Below, piece after piece: positions 1 through 8,467 of a DNA stretch of 64,000 bases (position 1 is its first letter; each line of letters starts with the position of its first letter). Position numbers and translations under genes: made by a program. The notes below the pieces were generated by a model. It was given only the letters and a program-made list of their open reading frames with translations. It did no database searches and had not been told where the DNA came from. Origin of the DNA: JANPBY01 sp963805505 (GTDB lineage: Bacteria > Actinomycetota > Actinomycetes > DATJPE01); assembly GCA_963805505.1 (NCBI GenBank), contig CAWDUP010000002.1, forward strand, positions 558,001-622,000, read 5' to 3'.

Positions 1-1847
1 ACCTGATCACATACGGCTCGGAAGCCGAGCTCACCGCGGCCGCGAAAAACGGGGAGATCTACGGAGGTTATGTCCCCGGCTCCACGAGCGACACCCTGAT
101 CACCGTCCCAGCCAAGAGCTTCTTCGGTGAGGTGTACGTGCGCGGCGGGTTCGCCACGGCTGCGAAGAGCGCAGGTCGTACTCACTCGACCAAGGTCATC
201 GCTGCGCTGCCGACGTCGGACCGGACCGGGGCGCTGGTGGGGCTCCTCCTGCTCCCGACCTTGATCGGCGGCTACCTGATCGCCTCGATGATTTTCCCCT
301 ACTCCGCGACCGCGTCGGGGTCGCGCCGGATCTTTGTGGTGTTGGGATTCTCAGTCGTTGTCGCGGCCATCACGGCGCTGTCGGGGCGGTTCATCGCCCA
401 GGTCCCTTCTGACGTGACGTGGAAACTGCTTCCCTGTTTCGCCCTGGTCACGGCCGCCGTGGCACTCGCCTCCATCGGCATCCAGGCGGTGATCGGTAAG
501 GCCGGCACGCTCGTCGTCGTCGTCGCGTTCATCGTGGTGGGGGGCGCGAGCGCGGGCGGCGGGGGAAGTGCACTGTTGCCGACCTACTGGCAATACATCG
601 GCGCGCTCCTGCCGCCGAGATACGCGACAGATCTCTACCGCAACGTCCGATACTTCGGGGGGCACAGCATCGTCGTCCCGATCCTGGTTCTCGGCCTGTA
701 CGCATTGGTCGGGGCTGCCCTGGTCCTCTTGATGGATCGGCGTCGACCGGGCGGCCAACCGCCAGCCGGACAAGGGCCCGCCGAGCAGGCGGGCACGGCC
801 ACGGCCGACTCGGCCGCCGGGCGCGCGCGGTTGGTCCCGAAGAACCTAATCGCCCCCGTCACGCTGGCGTTGATCCTGAGCGCGCTGTTCGCGGTGAACT
901 ACATGAGCTCGGGGCACGAACCCATCGCGCAGAACATGCCGTTCGGGGTCGTGGGCTCGGCGGATCTGGCGCGATCGGCGCAGAACGACTTGTTCTCCCT
1001 GGATGTCATCGAGTACTCCGACCAGCAGGCGGCAATGGCTGCCATGGACCGAGGGGAGATCTACGGCGCGCTGTATGCGACGTCGTCTTCGGCCGAGGTG
1101 GTCGTGGTCTCGACGATCAGCGACATCTCGCCGCTCGACATCGCCGCAAACTTCGAGGAGGCAGCCAAGACCGCTGGGGAGACGGTCACGGTCAAGCCGT
1201 ACGCCCCAACCCCTCTGGCACCGAAGGATCCATTCGCTCTCGTTCTAGCGACCCTGCTCGTCCCCCTGTTCGTCGGCGGATACATGGCCACCGCCTTGCT
1301 GACCAACGCTTTCGGATCGGCGGCTGGGCGCTGGCGAGGGTTTTGGCTGCTCGGCTACTCCGTCGCCGCGGGGCTGGTCGTCGACGTGATCGCGACCTTC
1401 TGGCTCGATGGGATACCCAGCGCCTCGTTCTGGGTCGCCTGGCCGATCATGTCGCTGATCAGCGCGACGGTCGCCTTGTTCGCCGCGGTCCTGAGGCGGC
1501 TGCTGGGACCCGTCGGCATCCTGCTGACCGTCATCATCTTTCTCCAGTTCGGAAATCCGTCGTCGGGAGGCTCGAACGGTTCGGTCTACCTCACGAACTT
1601 CTGGGACAGCCTCGGACCCCTTCTCCCGCCGCGCAATGCCTACGAGGTACTGCGGGACACCATCTACTTCGACGGCCACGGGATCAGCCAGGCCCTCGCC
1701 ATCCTCATCGCCTACGCGGTCGTTGCTGGCGGCGTCCTGGCCTACCTGGACTGGCGGCCACCTCCGGAGCCAACAGTTCCCGGTCTCGACGCCCCGACCG
1801 CTGCAGACGCAGCCGCGGTCGCAGTCCCCGTCGGCCCGCTGCCCTAG
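1..1847 (+). CDS. Internally duplicated ABC-2/YhgE-like membrane protein (5' truncated)
   Basis: The frame is open from base 3 with no start in view, so the gene begins left of the window; about 614 codons are visible, ending at TAG 1845-1847. The protein is two copies of one module. Each has an extracytoplasmic segment containing GEIYGG (copy 1) or GEIYGA (copy 2), several hydrophobic helices, a Gly/Ser-rich loop, the motif LLPPRxA followed by YFxGHxI, a last helix and a charged cytoplasmic end. A Pro/Ala/Gly-rich linker joins the copies. The architecture resembles membrane parts of ABC-2/YhgE-Pip proteins. No ATPase is visible next to it, so transport is only a guess. The C-terminus is Ala/Pro-rich and probably disordered. 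Confidence 0.7.
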   Translation, partial: LITYGSEAELTAAAKNGEIYGGYVPGSTSDTLITVPAKSFFGEVYVRGGFATAAKSAGRTHSTKVIAALPTSDRTGALVGLLLLPTLIGGYLIASMIFPYSATASGSRRIFVVLGFSVVVAAITALSGRFIAQVPSDVTWKLLPCFALVTAAVALASIGIQAVIGKAGTLVVVVAFIVVGGASAGGGGSALLPTYWQYIGALLPPRYATDLYRNVRYFGGHSIVVPILVLGLYALVGAALVLLMDRRRPGGQPPAGQGPAEQAGTATADSAAGRARLVPKNLIAPVTLALILSALFAVNYMSSGHEPIAQNMPFGVVGSADLARSAQNDLFSLDVIEYSDQQAAMAAMDRGEIYGALYATSSSAEVVVVSTISDISPLDIAANFEEAAKTAGETVTVKPYAPTPLAPKDPFALVLATLLVPLFVGGYMATALLTNAFGSAAGRWRGFWLLGYSVAAGLVVDVIATFWLDGIPSASFWVAWPIMSLISATVALFAAVLRRLLGPVGILLTVIIFLQFGNPSSGGSNGSVYLTNFWDSLGPLLPPRNAYEVLRDTIYFDGHGISQALAILIAYAVVAGGVLAYLDWRPPPEPTVPGLDAPTAADAAAVAVPVGPLP

Positions 1848-1949
1848 GTCGGCCAGGCCCGACTGCACCCCTGAGGCGGCGAGCGCCTCCATGTCCGGGT
1901 CGGAGACCTCTGCCCACAGGGCGCAGGCCGGTCAAACTGTCCTTCTCTG

Positions 1950-2039
1950 TGGCGGTGGCGGTGGGATTTGAACCCACGGAGGAGTTGCCCCCTCACACGC
2001 TTTCGAGGCGTGCTCCTTCGGCCGCTCGGACACGCCACC
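1950..2039 (-). tRNA. tRNA-Ser(CGA)
   Basis: Read on the minus strand: a 7-bp acceptor stem (GGTGGCG with CGCCACC), an anticodon stem-loop CACGC-CTCGAAA-GCGTG giving anticodon CGA, a long variable arm typical of class II serine tRNAs, a T-arm around TTCAAAT, discriminator G, and an encoded CCA at 1952-1950. It decodes UCG. Confidence 0.95.
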
Positions 2040-2071
2040 GCGGACGAGGATACCGGAGGTGTGCCGTGCGC

Positions 2072-2566
2072 TCAGACCCGAGCATCGCCCTCACCGGCGC
2101 CTTCACCAGCCGCCCGTTGCCGCGTGAACCAGTCGCTCAGCAGATCGCTGCACTCGGCCTCGAGGACTCCGCCGACGACCTCCGGGCGGTGGTTGAGGCG
2201 GCGATCCCGCAGCAAGTCCCACACCGACCCCGCGGCTCCCGACTCGAGGTTCCATGCCCCGAAGATGACGCGGTCCACTCTGGAGAGCGTGGCAGCGCCC
2301 GCGCACATCGCGCACGGCTCGAGCGTCACCACGAGGGAGCACCCGGTGAGTCGCCAGCTCCGGAGTGACGTTGACGCTTGCCGCAGGGCCAGCACCTCAG
2401 CATGAGCCGTGGGGTCGGAGGTCCGTTCGCGGGCGTTGGCGCCGCGTCCGACGACCGAACCCTCGCCACCGACGACGACGGCGCCGACAGGAACGTCGCC
2501 GTGCGGCGGCGCCGTACGCGCCTCCTCCAGCGCCAGCCGGATCCACTGCTCATAGCGCGCGCGCAC
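2072..2566 (-). CDS. tadA: tRNA(adenine34) deaminase TadA
   Basis: A 164-aa zinc deaminase that converts A34 to inosine in tRNA-Arg(ACG); the substrate tRNA gene lies in this same window at 42.7 kb. The cytidine-deaminase fold signature is complete: H55-A-E57 (zinc ligand and proton shuttle) and P84-C85-AM-C88 (two cysteine ligands). The start is GTG, 9 bp after the stop of the upstream partner gene, so the two are almost certainly cotranscribed. Length and motifs fit the family well. Confidence 0.95.
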   Translation of the reverse strand: MRARYEQWIRLALEEARTAPPHGDVPVGAVVVGGEGSVVGRGANARERTSDPTAHAEVLALRQASTSLRSWRLTGCSLVVTLEPCAMCAGAATLSRVDRVIFGAWNLESGAAGSVWDLLRDRRLNHRPEVVGGVLEAECSDLLSDWFTRQRAAGEGAGEGDARV

Positions 2567-2575
2567 GATCCCTCG

Positions 2576-3070
2576 TCAACCGAGAGTGTCGAGGACGGCG
2601 TCGAACTGGTCACCGAAGCCCAACCGAGCAGCAAGCGACCCGATCTGCTCGTCCGGATAGAGGTCGAGGTCTTCGCACAGCATGGCCAGGTCCATGGCCG
2701 AAACCCCCAGATCGGCGAAGATGGCCAGGTCGCCTCCAGGGGTGACCTCGTCGAGCTCTTCCCCCTCCGGATGGTCAAGACCAAGGTGGTCGAGGACGGC
2801 AGCCGCCAACGGCCACTCCTCACAGCAGGTCACGTCCGACAGCAGCAGGCGGTCCTTCTCACCGCCCACCCGGGCTGCCACGAAGAAGTCCTCACCCACG
2901 CAGACGAACCCGAGTGCACCGTCGTCACCGGGCTGCTGACGCAGCACGTGCAGCAGGGCCGACAGTTCCCCGCCGACCTTGTTCGGGAGCGCGCCGACCT
3001 GCCAGCGTCCGTCCTCGCGGACGGCTATCACCGCGAAGTCCACGCCTGAATCGCTGACTGGCCCACTCAT
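2576..3070 (-). CDS. TadA-associated protein (actinobacterial tRNA adenosine deaminase partner)
   Basis: A 164-aa acidic protein with no catalytic motif. It matches the actinobacterial family named tRNA adenosine deaminase-associated protein, defined by its constant position next to tadA. Recognisable stretches are DFAVIAVREDGRWQ near the N-terminus and an acidic helical C-terminal half (DLAMLCEDLDLYPDEQ). It is the first gene of a two-gene unit with tadA, 9 bp apart. Its biochemical role is not established; a stabilising or substrate-handling role is inferred from synteny only. Confidence 0.85.
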   Translation of the reverse strand: MSGPVSDSGVDFAVIAVREDGRWQVGALPNKVGGELSALLHVLRQQPGDDGALGFVCVGEDFFVAARVGGEKDRLLLSDVTCCEEWPLAAAVLDHLGLDHPEGEELDEVTPGGDLAIFADLGVSAMDLAMLCEDLDLYPDEQIGSLAARLGFGDQFDAVLDTLG

Positions 3071-3129
3071 GGCCGCATCGTCGCAGACGGCGGAGACGCC
3101 CGACAGGGAGTTCGACGCCCTGACCGCGC

Positions 3130-3135
3130 TAGCCT
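3130..3135 (+). promoter_or_regulatory. -10 element of a leaderless upp promoter
   Basis: TAGCCT lies exactly 6 nt before the upp ATG, which puts the predicted transcription start at the start codon. No Shine-Dalgarno sequence is present. The same arrangement recurs at several other genes of the window. Confidence 0.6.
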
Positions 3136-3141
3136 CCCCGC

Positions 3142-3777
3142 ATGCGCACCCTCGTCGCGGACCACCCGCTGATAGCCCACAAGCTCACGACGTTGCGCGA
3201 CGAGCGGACGGATTCGCCCACCTTCCGTCGCCTCGCCGACGAGCTCGTGACATTGCTGGCCTATGAGGCCACGCGTGAGGTACGCACCGAGTCGGTGGAA
3301 GTGACTACCCCCGTGGCACCAGCTGTGGGGGTGCGACTCGCCTCGCCCAAACCGTTGGTGGTGCCCATCCTCAGAGCGGGCTTGGGCATGCTCGACGGGA
3401 TGCAGCGGCTGCTCCCGACGGCTGAGGTGGGCTTCCTAGGGATGGTCCGTGACGAGAAGACGCTGGCCGCCACGACCTACGCCAATCGCATTCCCGAAGA
3501 CCTGACCGGCAGACAGTGCTATGTGCTCGACCCGATGCTCGCTACGGGCGGCACGCTCGTGGCCGCCGTACGGCTGCTGCTCGATCGCGGTGCCGCCGAC
3601 GTGACGGCGGTCTGCTTGTTGGCGGCTCCCGAGGGGATGGCCCACGTCGAGTCCGAGCTGGGGAGCGACGCGCCGGTGTTCCTCGTGACGGCGGGACTCG
3701 ACGAAAGGCTCAACGAGCACGGCTACATCGTCCCCGGCCTCGGCGATGCCGGCGACCGGCTCTACGGCGTCGTCTGA
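3142..3777 (+). CDS. upp: Uracil phosphoribosyltransferase
   Basis: A 211-aa pyrimidine salvage enzyme making UMP from uracil and PRPP. The family hallmarks are in order: the LRAGLGMLDGM segment, the PRPP-binding loop DPMLATGGT (around residues 134-142), and the C-terminal uracil-binding stretch YIVPGLGDAGDR. Length is standard. It stands alone on the plus strand, with a leaderless-type promoter, and converges on pntB 32 bp downstream. Confidence 0.97.
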   Translation: MRTLVADHPLIAHKLTTLRDERTDSPTFRRLADELVTLLAYEATREVRTESVEVTTPVAPAVGVRLASPKPLVVPILRAGLGMLDGMQRLLPTAEVGFLGMVRDEKTLAATTYANRIPEDLTGRQCYVLDPMLATGGTLVAAVRLLLDRGAADVTAVCLLAAPEGMAHVESELGSDAPVFLVTAGLDERLNEHGYIVPGLGDAGDRLYGVV

Positions 3778-3809
3778 TTCTTCGTCGGTGTCGCGCGTGG
3801 AGTGAGGGG

Positions 3810-5189
3810 TCAGAGGGACTTGAGCGCGCTGACGACCTTCGTCAGGGAGTCCTTGGCGTCGCCGAACAGCAGCGTGGTGTTCTGCTGGTAGAGCAGCTCG
3901 TTCTCGATGCCGGCGAACCCCGGGCGCATCGAGCGCTTCAGGAAGATCACGTTCTGCGCCTGATCGACGTCGAGGATGGGCATCCCGGAGATCGGCGTCC
4001 CGGGTGTCCGCGCCGCCGGATTGACGACGTCGTTGGCGCCGATCACCAGCACGACGTCGGTCGTCCCGAACTGCGGGTTGACCTCGTCCATCTCCTTGAG
4101 CTGCTCGTAGGGCACGTTCGCCTCGGCCAGCAGCACGTTCATGTGCCCAGGCATCCGCCCGGCCACCGGATGGATGCCGTAAAGCACCTCGACACCCTTG
4201 TCCTGCAACAGATCGGCGAGTTCCCGCACGGTGTGCTGGGCTTGCGCGACGGCGAGGCCGTACCCCGGCACCACGATCACCTTGGACGCGTAGCCGAGCA
4301 GGATCGCGACGTCGTCTGCGCTCGCCGATCGCACCGGGCGATCGGCCCCCACGGTCGCCGATCCTGCACTCGAACCGCCGCGCAGTGCGCCGAACAGCGT
4401 CGAGGTGATCGGGCGGCCCATCGCCTGAGCCATCAGACGCGTCAAGATCGTGCCGGACGCTCCCACCAGTGTTCCCGCCACGAGGAGCAGCACGTTTCCG
4501 AGCACATAGCCCGAAGCCGCAACGGTCAGTCCGGTGAAGGCGTTCAGCAAGGAGATGACGATGGGTACGTCGGCGCCGCCGACCGGGAGCACGAACAAGA
4601 CACCGGCGATCAGCGAGAGAGCAGCCACGCCGATGATGCCGTACGTCGCGGCGCTCCCCACGCCCTCTTCGGTGAAGACCCAGACGGCCAAGCCCACCGC
4701 ACCGACGAGCGACCCCAGGAACAGCACCGCATGCGCGGGCCACACGACCGGACGGGTCGTCATGACCTCCTGCAGCTTGAGGAACGTGACGACAGAGCCT
4801 GAGAAGGAGATCGAGCCGACGACCACGGTGAACAACGAGGCCACCAGCGGGAAGCCGCCGGAGGTCTTCGGGATCTCCATCGCCGCGACGATCGCTGCGG
4901 CGCCACCACCGACTCCGTTGAACAAGGCAACGAGCTGGGGCATCGCCGTCATCTGCACGCGCCGCGCAGTCGGAACTGCGGCGACAGAGCCGACCACGAT
5001 GGCGGCCAGGATCAACGGCAGGTGGTCCAGGTCGTAGGCGAACAGCGTCGTCACCACGGCTAGGACGGCACCGAAGGCGCCGATCAGGTTTCCGTTGCGA
5101 GCGGTCCGGGGCGACGACAGGCCCTTGAGGGCGAGGATGAAGCAGACCGCCGCGATCAGATAGGCGACAGCGACCCAGGTGTCGGTCAC
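3810..5189 (-). CDS. pntB: NAD(P) transhydrogenase subunit beta
   Basis: A 459-aa subunit with eight to nine N-terminal membrane helices (about residues 1-260), then the NADP(H)-binding domain III with VPGYGLAVAQAQ and the conserved HPVAGRMPGHMNVLLAEA. It uses the proton gradient to drive hydride transfer from NADH to NADP+. The GTG start overlaps the pntAB stop in GTGA (5186-5189), so translation is coupled. It is last in the pntAA-pntAB-pntB operon. Confidence 0.96.
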   Translation of the reverse strand: MTDTWVAVAYLIAAVCFILALKGLSSPRTARNGNLIGAFGAVLAVVTTLFAYDLDHLPLILAAIVVGSVAAVPTARRVQMTAMPQLVALFNGVGGGAAAIVAAMEIPKTSGGFPLVASLFTVVVGSISFSGSVVTFLKLQEVMTTRPVVWPAHAVLFLGSLVGAVGLAVWVFTEEGVGSAATYGIIGVAALSLIAGVLFVLPVGGADVPIVISLLNAFTGLTVAASGYVLGNVLLLVAGTLVGASGTILTRLMAQAMGRPITSTLFGALRGGSSAGSATVGADRPVRSASADDVAILLGYASKVIVVPGYGLAVAQAQHTVRELADLLQDKGVEVLYGIHPVAGRMPGHMNVLLAEANVPYEQLKEMDEVNPQFGTTDVVLVIGANDVVNPAARTPGTPISGMPILDVDQAQNVIFLKRSMRPGFAGIENELLYQQNTTLLFGDAKDSLTKVVSALKSL

Positions 5190-5470
5190 TTCTTCTTGCC
5201 CTTGAACATCTCGAGCATCCGGTCGGTGACCACGAATCCGCCGACCATGTTGACCGTCGCCAGCACCACAGCTACGAGCCCGAGCGTGACCTCGGCGGCC
5301 CCTTGAGCGTTGCCAGTGACGATGATCGCTCCGACGAGGATCACCCCGTGGATCGCGTTGGCTCCCGACATCAGCGGAGTGTGCAAGGTGGTGGAAACCT
5401 TTGACACGACCTCGAAACCGACGAAGACCGCGAGAACGAAGATCGTGAGCAACGCCATCGACTCGCTCAT
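5186..5470 (-). CDS. pntAB: NAD(P) transhydrogenase subunit alpha, membrane part
   Basis: A 94-aa hydrophobic protein with three membrane helices, corresponding to the C-terminal membrane part of E. coli PntA; alpha is split into two genes, as in many actinobacteria. The chosen ATG begins MSESMALL and overlaps the pntAA stop in ATGA (5467-5470), which supports it over a start 15 codons upstream. The end KGKKK is a cytoplasmic tail. It couples to pntB through a 4-bp overlap. Confidence 0.94.
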   Translation of the reverse strand: MSESMALLTIFVLAVFVGFEVVSKVSTTLHTPLMSGANAIHGVILVGAIIVTGNAQGAAEVTLGLVAVVLATVNMVGGFVVTDRMLEMFKGKKK

Positions 5471-6573
5471 AGCTCTACCCCCTCCCGCACAGCTCCGTCT
5501 CGAGTGACCCAGCAACCCGAGACGATCTCGTCCTCCCAGTCAGGCGCCACAGTGCCGTCATCAGTCATCAGCAGCAGCAGGTCGGCAACGTTGCGCGCGT
5601 ACAACCTGCTCGCGTCCACCGGCATCTGCGAGGGGACGTCACGGGCACCCCAGACAGTCACGCCGTTGATGTCCACCTCGTCGCCCGCAACCGAGCCCTC
5701 CACGTTGCCGCCGCTCTCAGCCGCGAGGTCCACCACAACCGAACCTGGGCGCATGGCCTCCACCATGGCGCGCGTCACCAGCAGGGGTGCCGGCCGACCC
5801 GGGATCGCTGCGGTGGTGATGACCGCGTCGGCCGCGGACACGTAGGGCGTCAGCAGCTCGCGTTGCCGGGCCGCACGATCCTCGCCCATCTCGCGCGCGT
5901 AGCCGCCCGCTCCCTCGAGCGCCTCGAGGTCGAGCTCGACGAACTTCGCGCCCATCGATCTCACCTCGTCCGCGGATGCCGGGCGCACGTCGTACGCCTC
6001 GACCACAGCGCCGAGGCGCTTGGCCGTGGCGATCGCCTGCAGGCCAGCCACGCCGGCCCCGAGGACCAGCACCTTGGCCGGCTTGATCGTGCCTGCCGCG
6101 GTCATCAGCAGCGGGAAGAACATCGGGAGCCGATCCGCGGCGACGAGAGCAGCTCGATAGCCGGACACGAGTGCCTGCGACGTCAAGGCGTCCATCGACT
6201 GAGCACGTGAGATTCGTGGCAACAGCTCGACCGAGAAGGCGACGACACCCGCGTCACGGGCCGCCCGGATCGCCTCAACGTTCGTCGAAGGGGCTAGAAA
6301 GCCAATGGTCAGCGCGCCCTGCTTGAGGCGTCCGACCTGTTCGACGCTCAGCGGTGAGACGTGCAGCACGACGTCTGCCTCGGCCAGCACGTCCCTGCTT
6401 ACGACCGTGGCGCCGACGGCCTCGAAGGCGGCGTCGGTGGTTCGGGCCCCCGCACCAGCGCCGGCCTCCACGGTCACATCGAGACCTGCCTTGATCAGGC
6501 GGCCGACCGACTCGGGAACGGCTGCGACCCGGCGTTCACCCGCGCGCCGCTCAGCTGGAACAACCACCTTCAC
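5467..6573 (-). CDS. pntAA: NAD(P) transhydrogenase subunit alpha, NAD-binding part
   Basis: A 368-aa soluble domain I of proton-translocating transhydrogenase, similar to alanine dehydrogenase. It starts with VKVVVPAERRAGERRVA and has the Rossmann motif VLGAGVAGLQAIATAKRLGA and the mobile-loop region AAIPGRPAPLLV. GTG at 6573 is chosen because the aligned family N-terminus begins there and a TAGGTT box sits 7 nt upstream. Thirteen further in-frame codons upstream look non-family. It is first gene of the pnt operon. Confidence 0.94.
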   Translation of the reverse strand: MKVVVPAERRAGERRVAAVPESVGRLIKAGLDVTVEAGAGAGARTTDAAFEAVGATVVSRDVLAEADVVLHVSPLSVEQVGRLKQGALTIGFLAPSTNVEAIRAARDAGVVAFSVELLPRISRAQSMDALTSQALVSGYRAALVAADRLPMFFPLLMTAAGTIKPAKVLVLGAGVAGLQAIATAKRLGAVVEAYDVRPASADEVRSMGAKFVELDLEALEGAGGYAREMGEDRAARQRELLTPYVSAADAVITTAAIPGRPAPLLVTRAMVEAMRPGSVVVDLAAESGGNVEGSVAGDEVDINGVTVWGARDVPSQMPVDASRLYARNVADLLLLMTDDGTVAPDWEDEIVSGCWVTRDGAVREGVEL

Positions 6574-6580
6574 GCGCCGA

Positions 6581-6586
6581 AACCTA
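6581..6586 (-). promoter_or_regulatory. -10 element of a leaderless pnt operon promoter
   Basis: On the minus strand TAGGTT ends 7 nt before the pntAA GTG, with no Shine-Dalgarno sequence between. It fits the leaderless promoter pattern seen repeatedly in the window. Confidence 0.55.
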
Positions 6587-6705
6587 GCGAAGCAGCACAT
6601 CGTTGGCGGCACCGCCCCGCCGGTTCGGCCAGAACGTCAACGGCGATGCGCCATACTGTGCGCAGGTGCGCGGCATCGGATCGCGCCACATGAGAGGTGT
6701 ACTAC

Positions 6706-7095
6706 ATGAACGCCGGAGACTTCCTCTGGTACTTGGTCGCGTTCTTCTTCTTCGTCATCTACTTCATGATGATCTTCACGGTCATCGGGGACCTGTTCCG
6801 CAGCCCCGACATGTCCGGTTGGTGGAAGGCCGTCTGGATCATCGCATTGCTGTTCATCCCGCTCCTCACCATGCTGGTCTACGTCATCGCCCGCGGCAGC
6901 GGCATGTCTGACCGCGCCATGGCCGCCGCGCAGCACAACCAAGCGCGCCAGGTCGAGTACGCGAACCAGATCGTGGCTTCGCAGGGTGGCGGCAAGAGCG
7001 CCACTGACCAGATCGCCGACGCGAAGAAGCTCCACGATGCCGGCACGATCACGGACGAGGAGTTCGCGTCCCTGAAGGCCAAGGCTCTCGCCTGA
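6706..7095 (+). CDS. SHOCT-domain membrane protein with PLDc_N-like helices
   Basis: A 129-aa protein. Two N-terminal membrane helices (about residues 5-30 and 40-62) resemble the PLDc_N/phospholipase-D nuclease N-terminal module. A polar linker follows, and the C-terminus is a SHOCT motif (IADAKKLHDAGTITDEEF then LKAKAL). The ATG at 6706 is preferred over GTG 6697 because GAGAGG lies 8 nt upstream. A candidate -10 TACTGT lies at 6654-6659. SHOCT domains are probably oligomerisation modules; the function is unknown. The SDR gene follows after 14 bp. Confidence 0.8.
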   Translation: MNAGDFLWYLVAFFFFVIYFMMIFTVIGDLFRSPDMSGWWKAVWIIALLFIPLLTMLVYVIARGSGMSDRAMAAAQHNQARQVEYANQIVASQGGGKSATDQIADAKKLHDAGTITDEEFASLKAKALA

Positions 7096-7109
7096 CCGCC
7101 AACTCGGCG

Positions 7110-7865
7110 ATGACCGGGGCGGTCGACCTTTCGAGGTCGGCCGCCCTTGTCACGGGCGGGGCCGACGGGATTGGCGCCGCCACCGTCCGCGCGCTGCGCA
7201 GCGCCGGATGCCAGGTGGCCATCGCCGACCTTCACGTCGAGCGAGGTCAGGCACTGGCCGCCGACGTGGGCGCGGACTTCGTCCGCTGCGACGTCACCGA
7301 TCCGGGCTCTGTCACGGCCGCGGTCCAGCACTCCGAGCAGGCATACGGCCGGCTCGATGTCGTCCACCTGAATGCGGGGACGGTCACCGACTCCCCCTCG
7401 GTGGAGGTGACCGACGAGGTCTACCGACGAGTGGTCTCGGTGAATATCGATGGGGTCTTCTTCGGCCTCCGCGCGGCCCTGCCCGCTCTTCGCCGCAGTG
7501 GCGGCGGCATCGTCATCGCCACCGCATCGGTCGGCGGCCTGGCTCCGATCTCCATGGACCCGATCTACGGCCTCTCGAAGCACGCCGTGATCGGTCTGAT
7601 CCGATCGGCGGCTCCAGTCCTGGCCGCGGAGAACATCCGGCTGACGGCCCTATGCCCCGGATTCACCGACACTGCACTCGTCGCGGACCAGCGAGCGGCC
7701 ATCGCCGGCCTCGGCTTCCCACTGATGACACCGGACACGATCGCGTCGGCCGCTCTTCAGATGATCGAGGAAGCTCAGCCCGGCGAGTGCTGGTTCGTCC
7801 AGTCCGGTCGCGAGCCGCAGCCGTACGGCTTCCGAGGCATCCCCGGTCCGATCACCGGCGCCTGA
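7110..7865 (+). CDS. SDR family oxidoreductase
   Basis: A 251-aa classical short-chain dehydrogenase. The cofactor loop is T15-GGADGIG22, D40 after beta-2 suggests NAD(H) preference, NAG is at 88-90, and the catalytic residues are S140, Y153 and K157 (YGLSK). The C-terminus is long and proline/glycine-rich. It follows the SHOCT gene by 14 bp and may be cotranscribed. The substrate cannot be told from sequence. Confidence 0.9.
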   Translation: MTGAVDLSRSAALVTGGADGIGAATVRALRSAGCQVAIADLHVERGQALAADVGADFVRCDVTDPGSVTAAVQHSEQAYGRLDVVHLNAGTVTDSPSVEVTDEVYRRVVSVNIDGVFFGLRAALPALRRSGGGIVIATASVGGLAPISMDPIYGLSKHAVIGLIRSAAPVLAAENIRLTALCPGFTDTALVADQRAAIAGLGFPLMTPDTIASAALQMIEEAQPGECWFVQSGREPQPYGFRGIPGPITGA

Positions 7866-7903
7866 CGCTGCAGCCGACGGGGCTTCGCCGAGGCGACCTC
7901 CGG

Positions 7904-8467
7904 CTATCTCGCAAGGTTCGGCCCGGGTTCGAACGGGGCCCCGTGGCCGGGCACGATGAGCGCGGGCTGCAGAGCCAGAACTGCCTCGCGCGATGCGCTC
8001 AGCACCTCCCGGTCTCGCGCGAACGGGTCATCGGCCGGTCCGTCGACCGACCACCACAGATGGGTGAGGACCGCGAGTCCCTCGTCCGTCTCGACCACGG
8101 TGGACAGGTCCTCGTCGGTGTGGCCAGGCGTGGAGAGCAACCTGATCGACGGCGACAAGGGCGGAGCTTCGGGTTCGCGATCCGTCCAGAGGTCCGCCTC
8201 GTAGGTCGCCATGAAGTCGTGCACCCGCGCGTTGAGGAAGAGCGCCGCGTTCACCGTGTGGTCAGGGTGGTGGTGGCTGAAGATCACATCGGTGACGTCA
8301 TCAGGGTGAATCCCAAGCTTGGCCAGCGGATCCAAGATCACCGACCTCGACGCGACCATCCCCGGATCGACGATCGCGACGACGTCACCTTCGCGGACGA
8401 GGCTGACCGTGCCGGCGACGCGGTCTCCGGCGTAACCGATGGCGAGGACATCAAGCTGGGCAGTCAT
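7904..8467 (-). CDS. Metallo-beta-lactamase-fold hydrolase coupled to xylB
   Basis: A 187-aa MBL-fold protein of the short glyoxalase II/MBLAC1-like type. Metal-binding motif H65-HH-P-D69-H70, then H116 (STPGHTDED) and H175 (VPGHG), give a complete dinuclear site. Its ATG overlaps the xylB stop in ATGA (8464-8467), so it is translated as third gene of the xylose operon. Known catabolic partners of this fold include lactonases and thioesterases. A role in hydrolysing a sugar lactone or a detoxification product is inferred from the position only. Confidence 0.85.
   Translation of the reverse strand: MTAQLDVLAIGYAGDRVAGTVSLVREGDVVAIVDPGMVASRSVILDPLAKLGIHPDDVTDVIFSHHHPDHTVNAALFLNARVHDFMATYEADLWTDREPEAPPLSPSIRLLSTPGHTDEDLSTVVETDEGLAVLTHLWWSVDGPADDPFARDREVLSASREAVLALQPALIVPGHGAPFEPGPNLAR

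Noticed and set aside
1343..2368. Plus-strand 341-codon open frame
   Set aside because: Arg/Pro/Gly-rich shadow that crosses tRNA-Ser and lies antisense to tadA; caused by high GC.
3778..3809. Terminator between upp and pntB
   Set aside because: The 32-bp gap has no inverted repeat of useful length.
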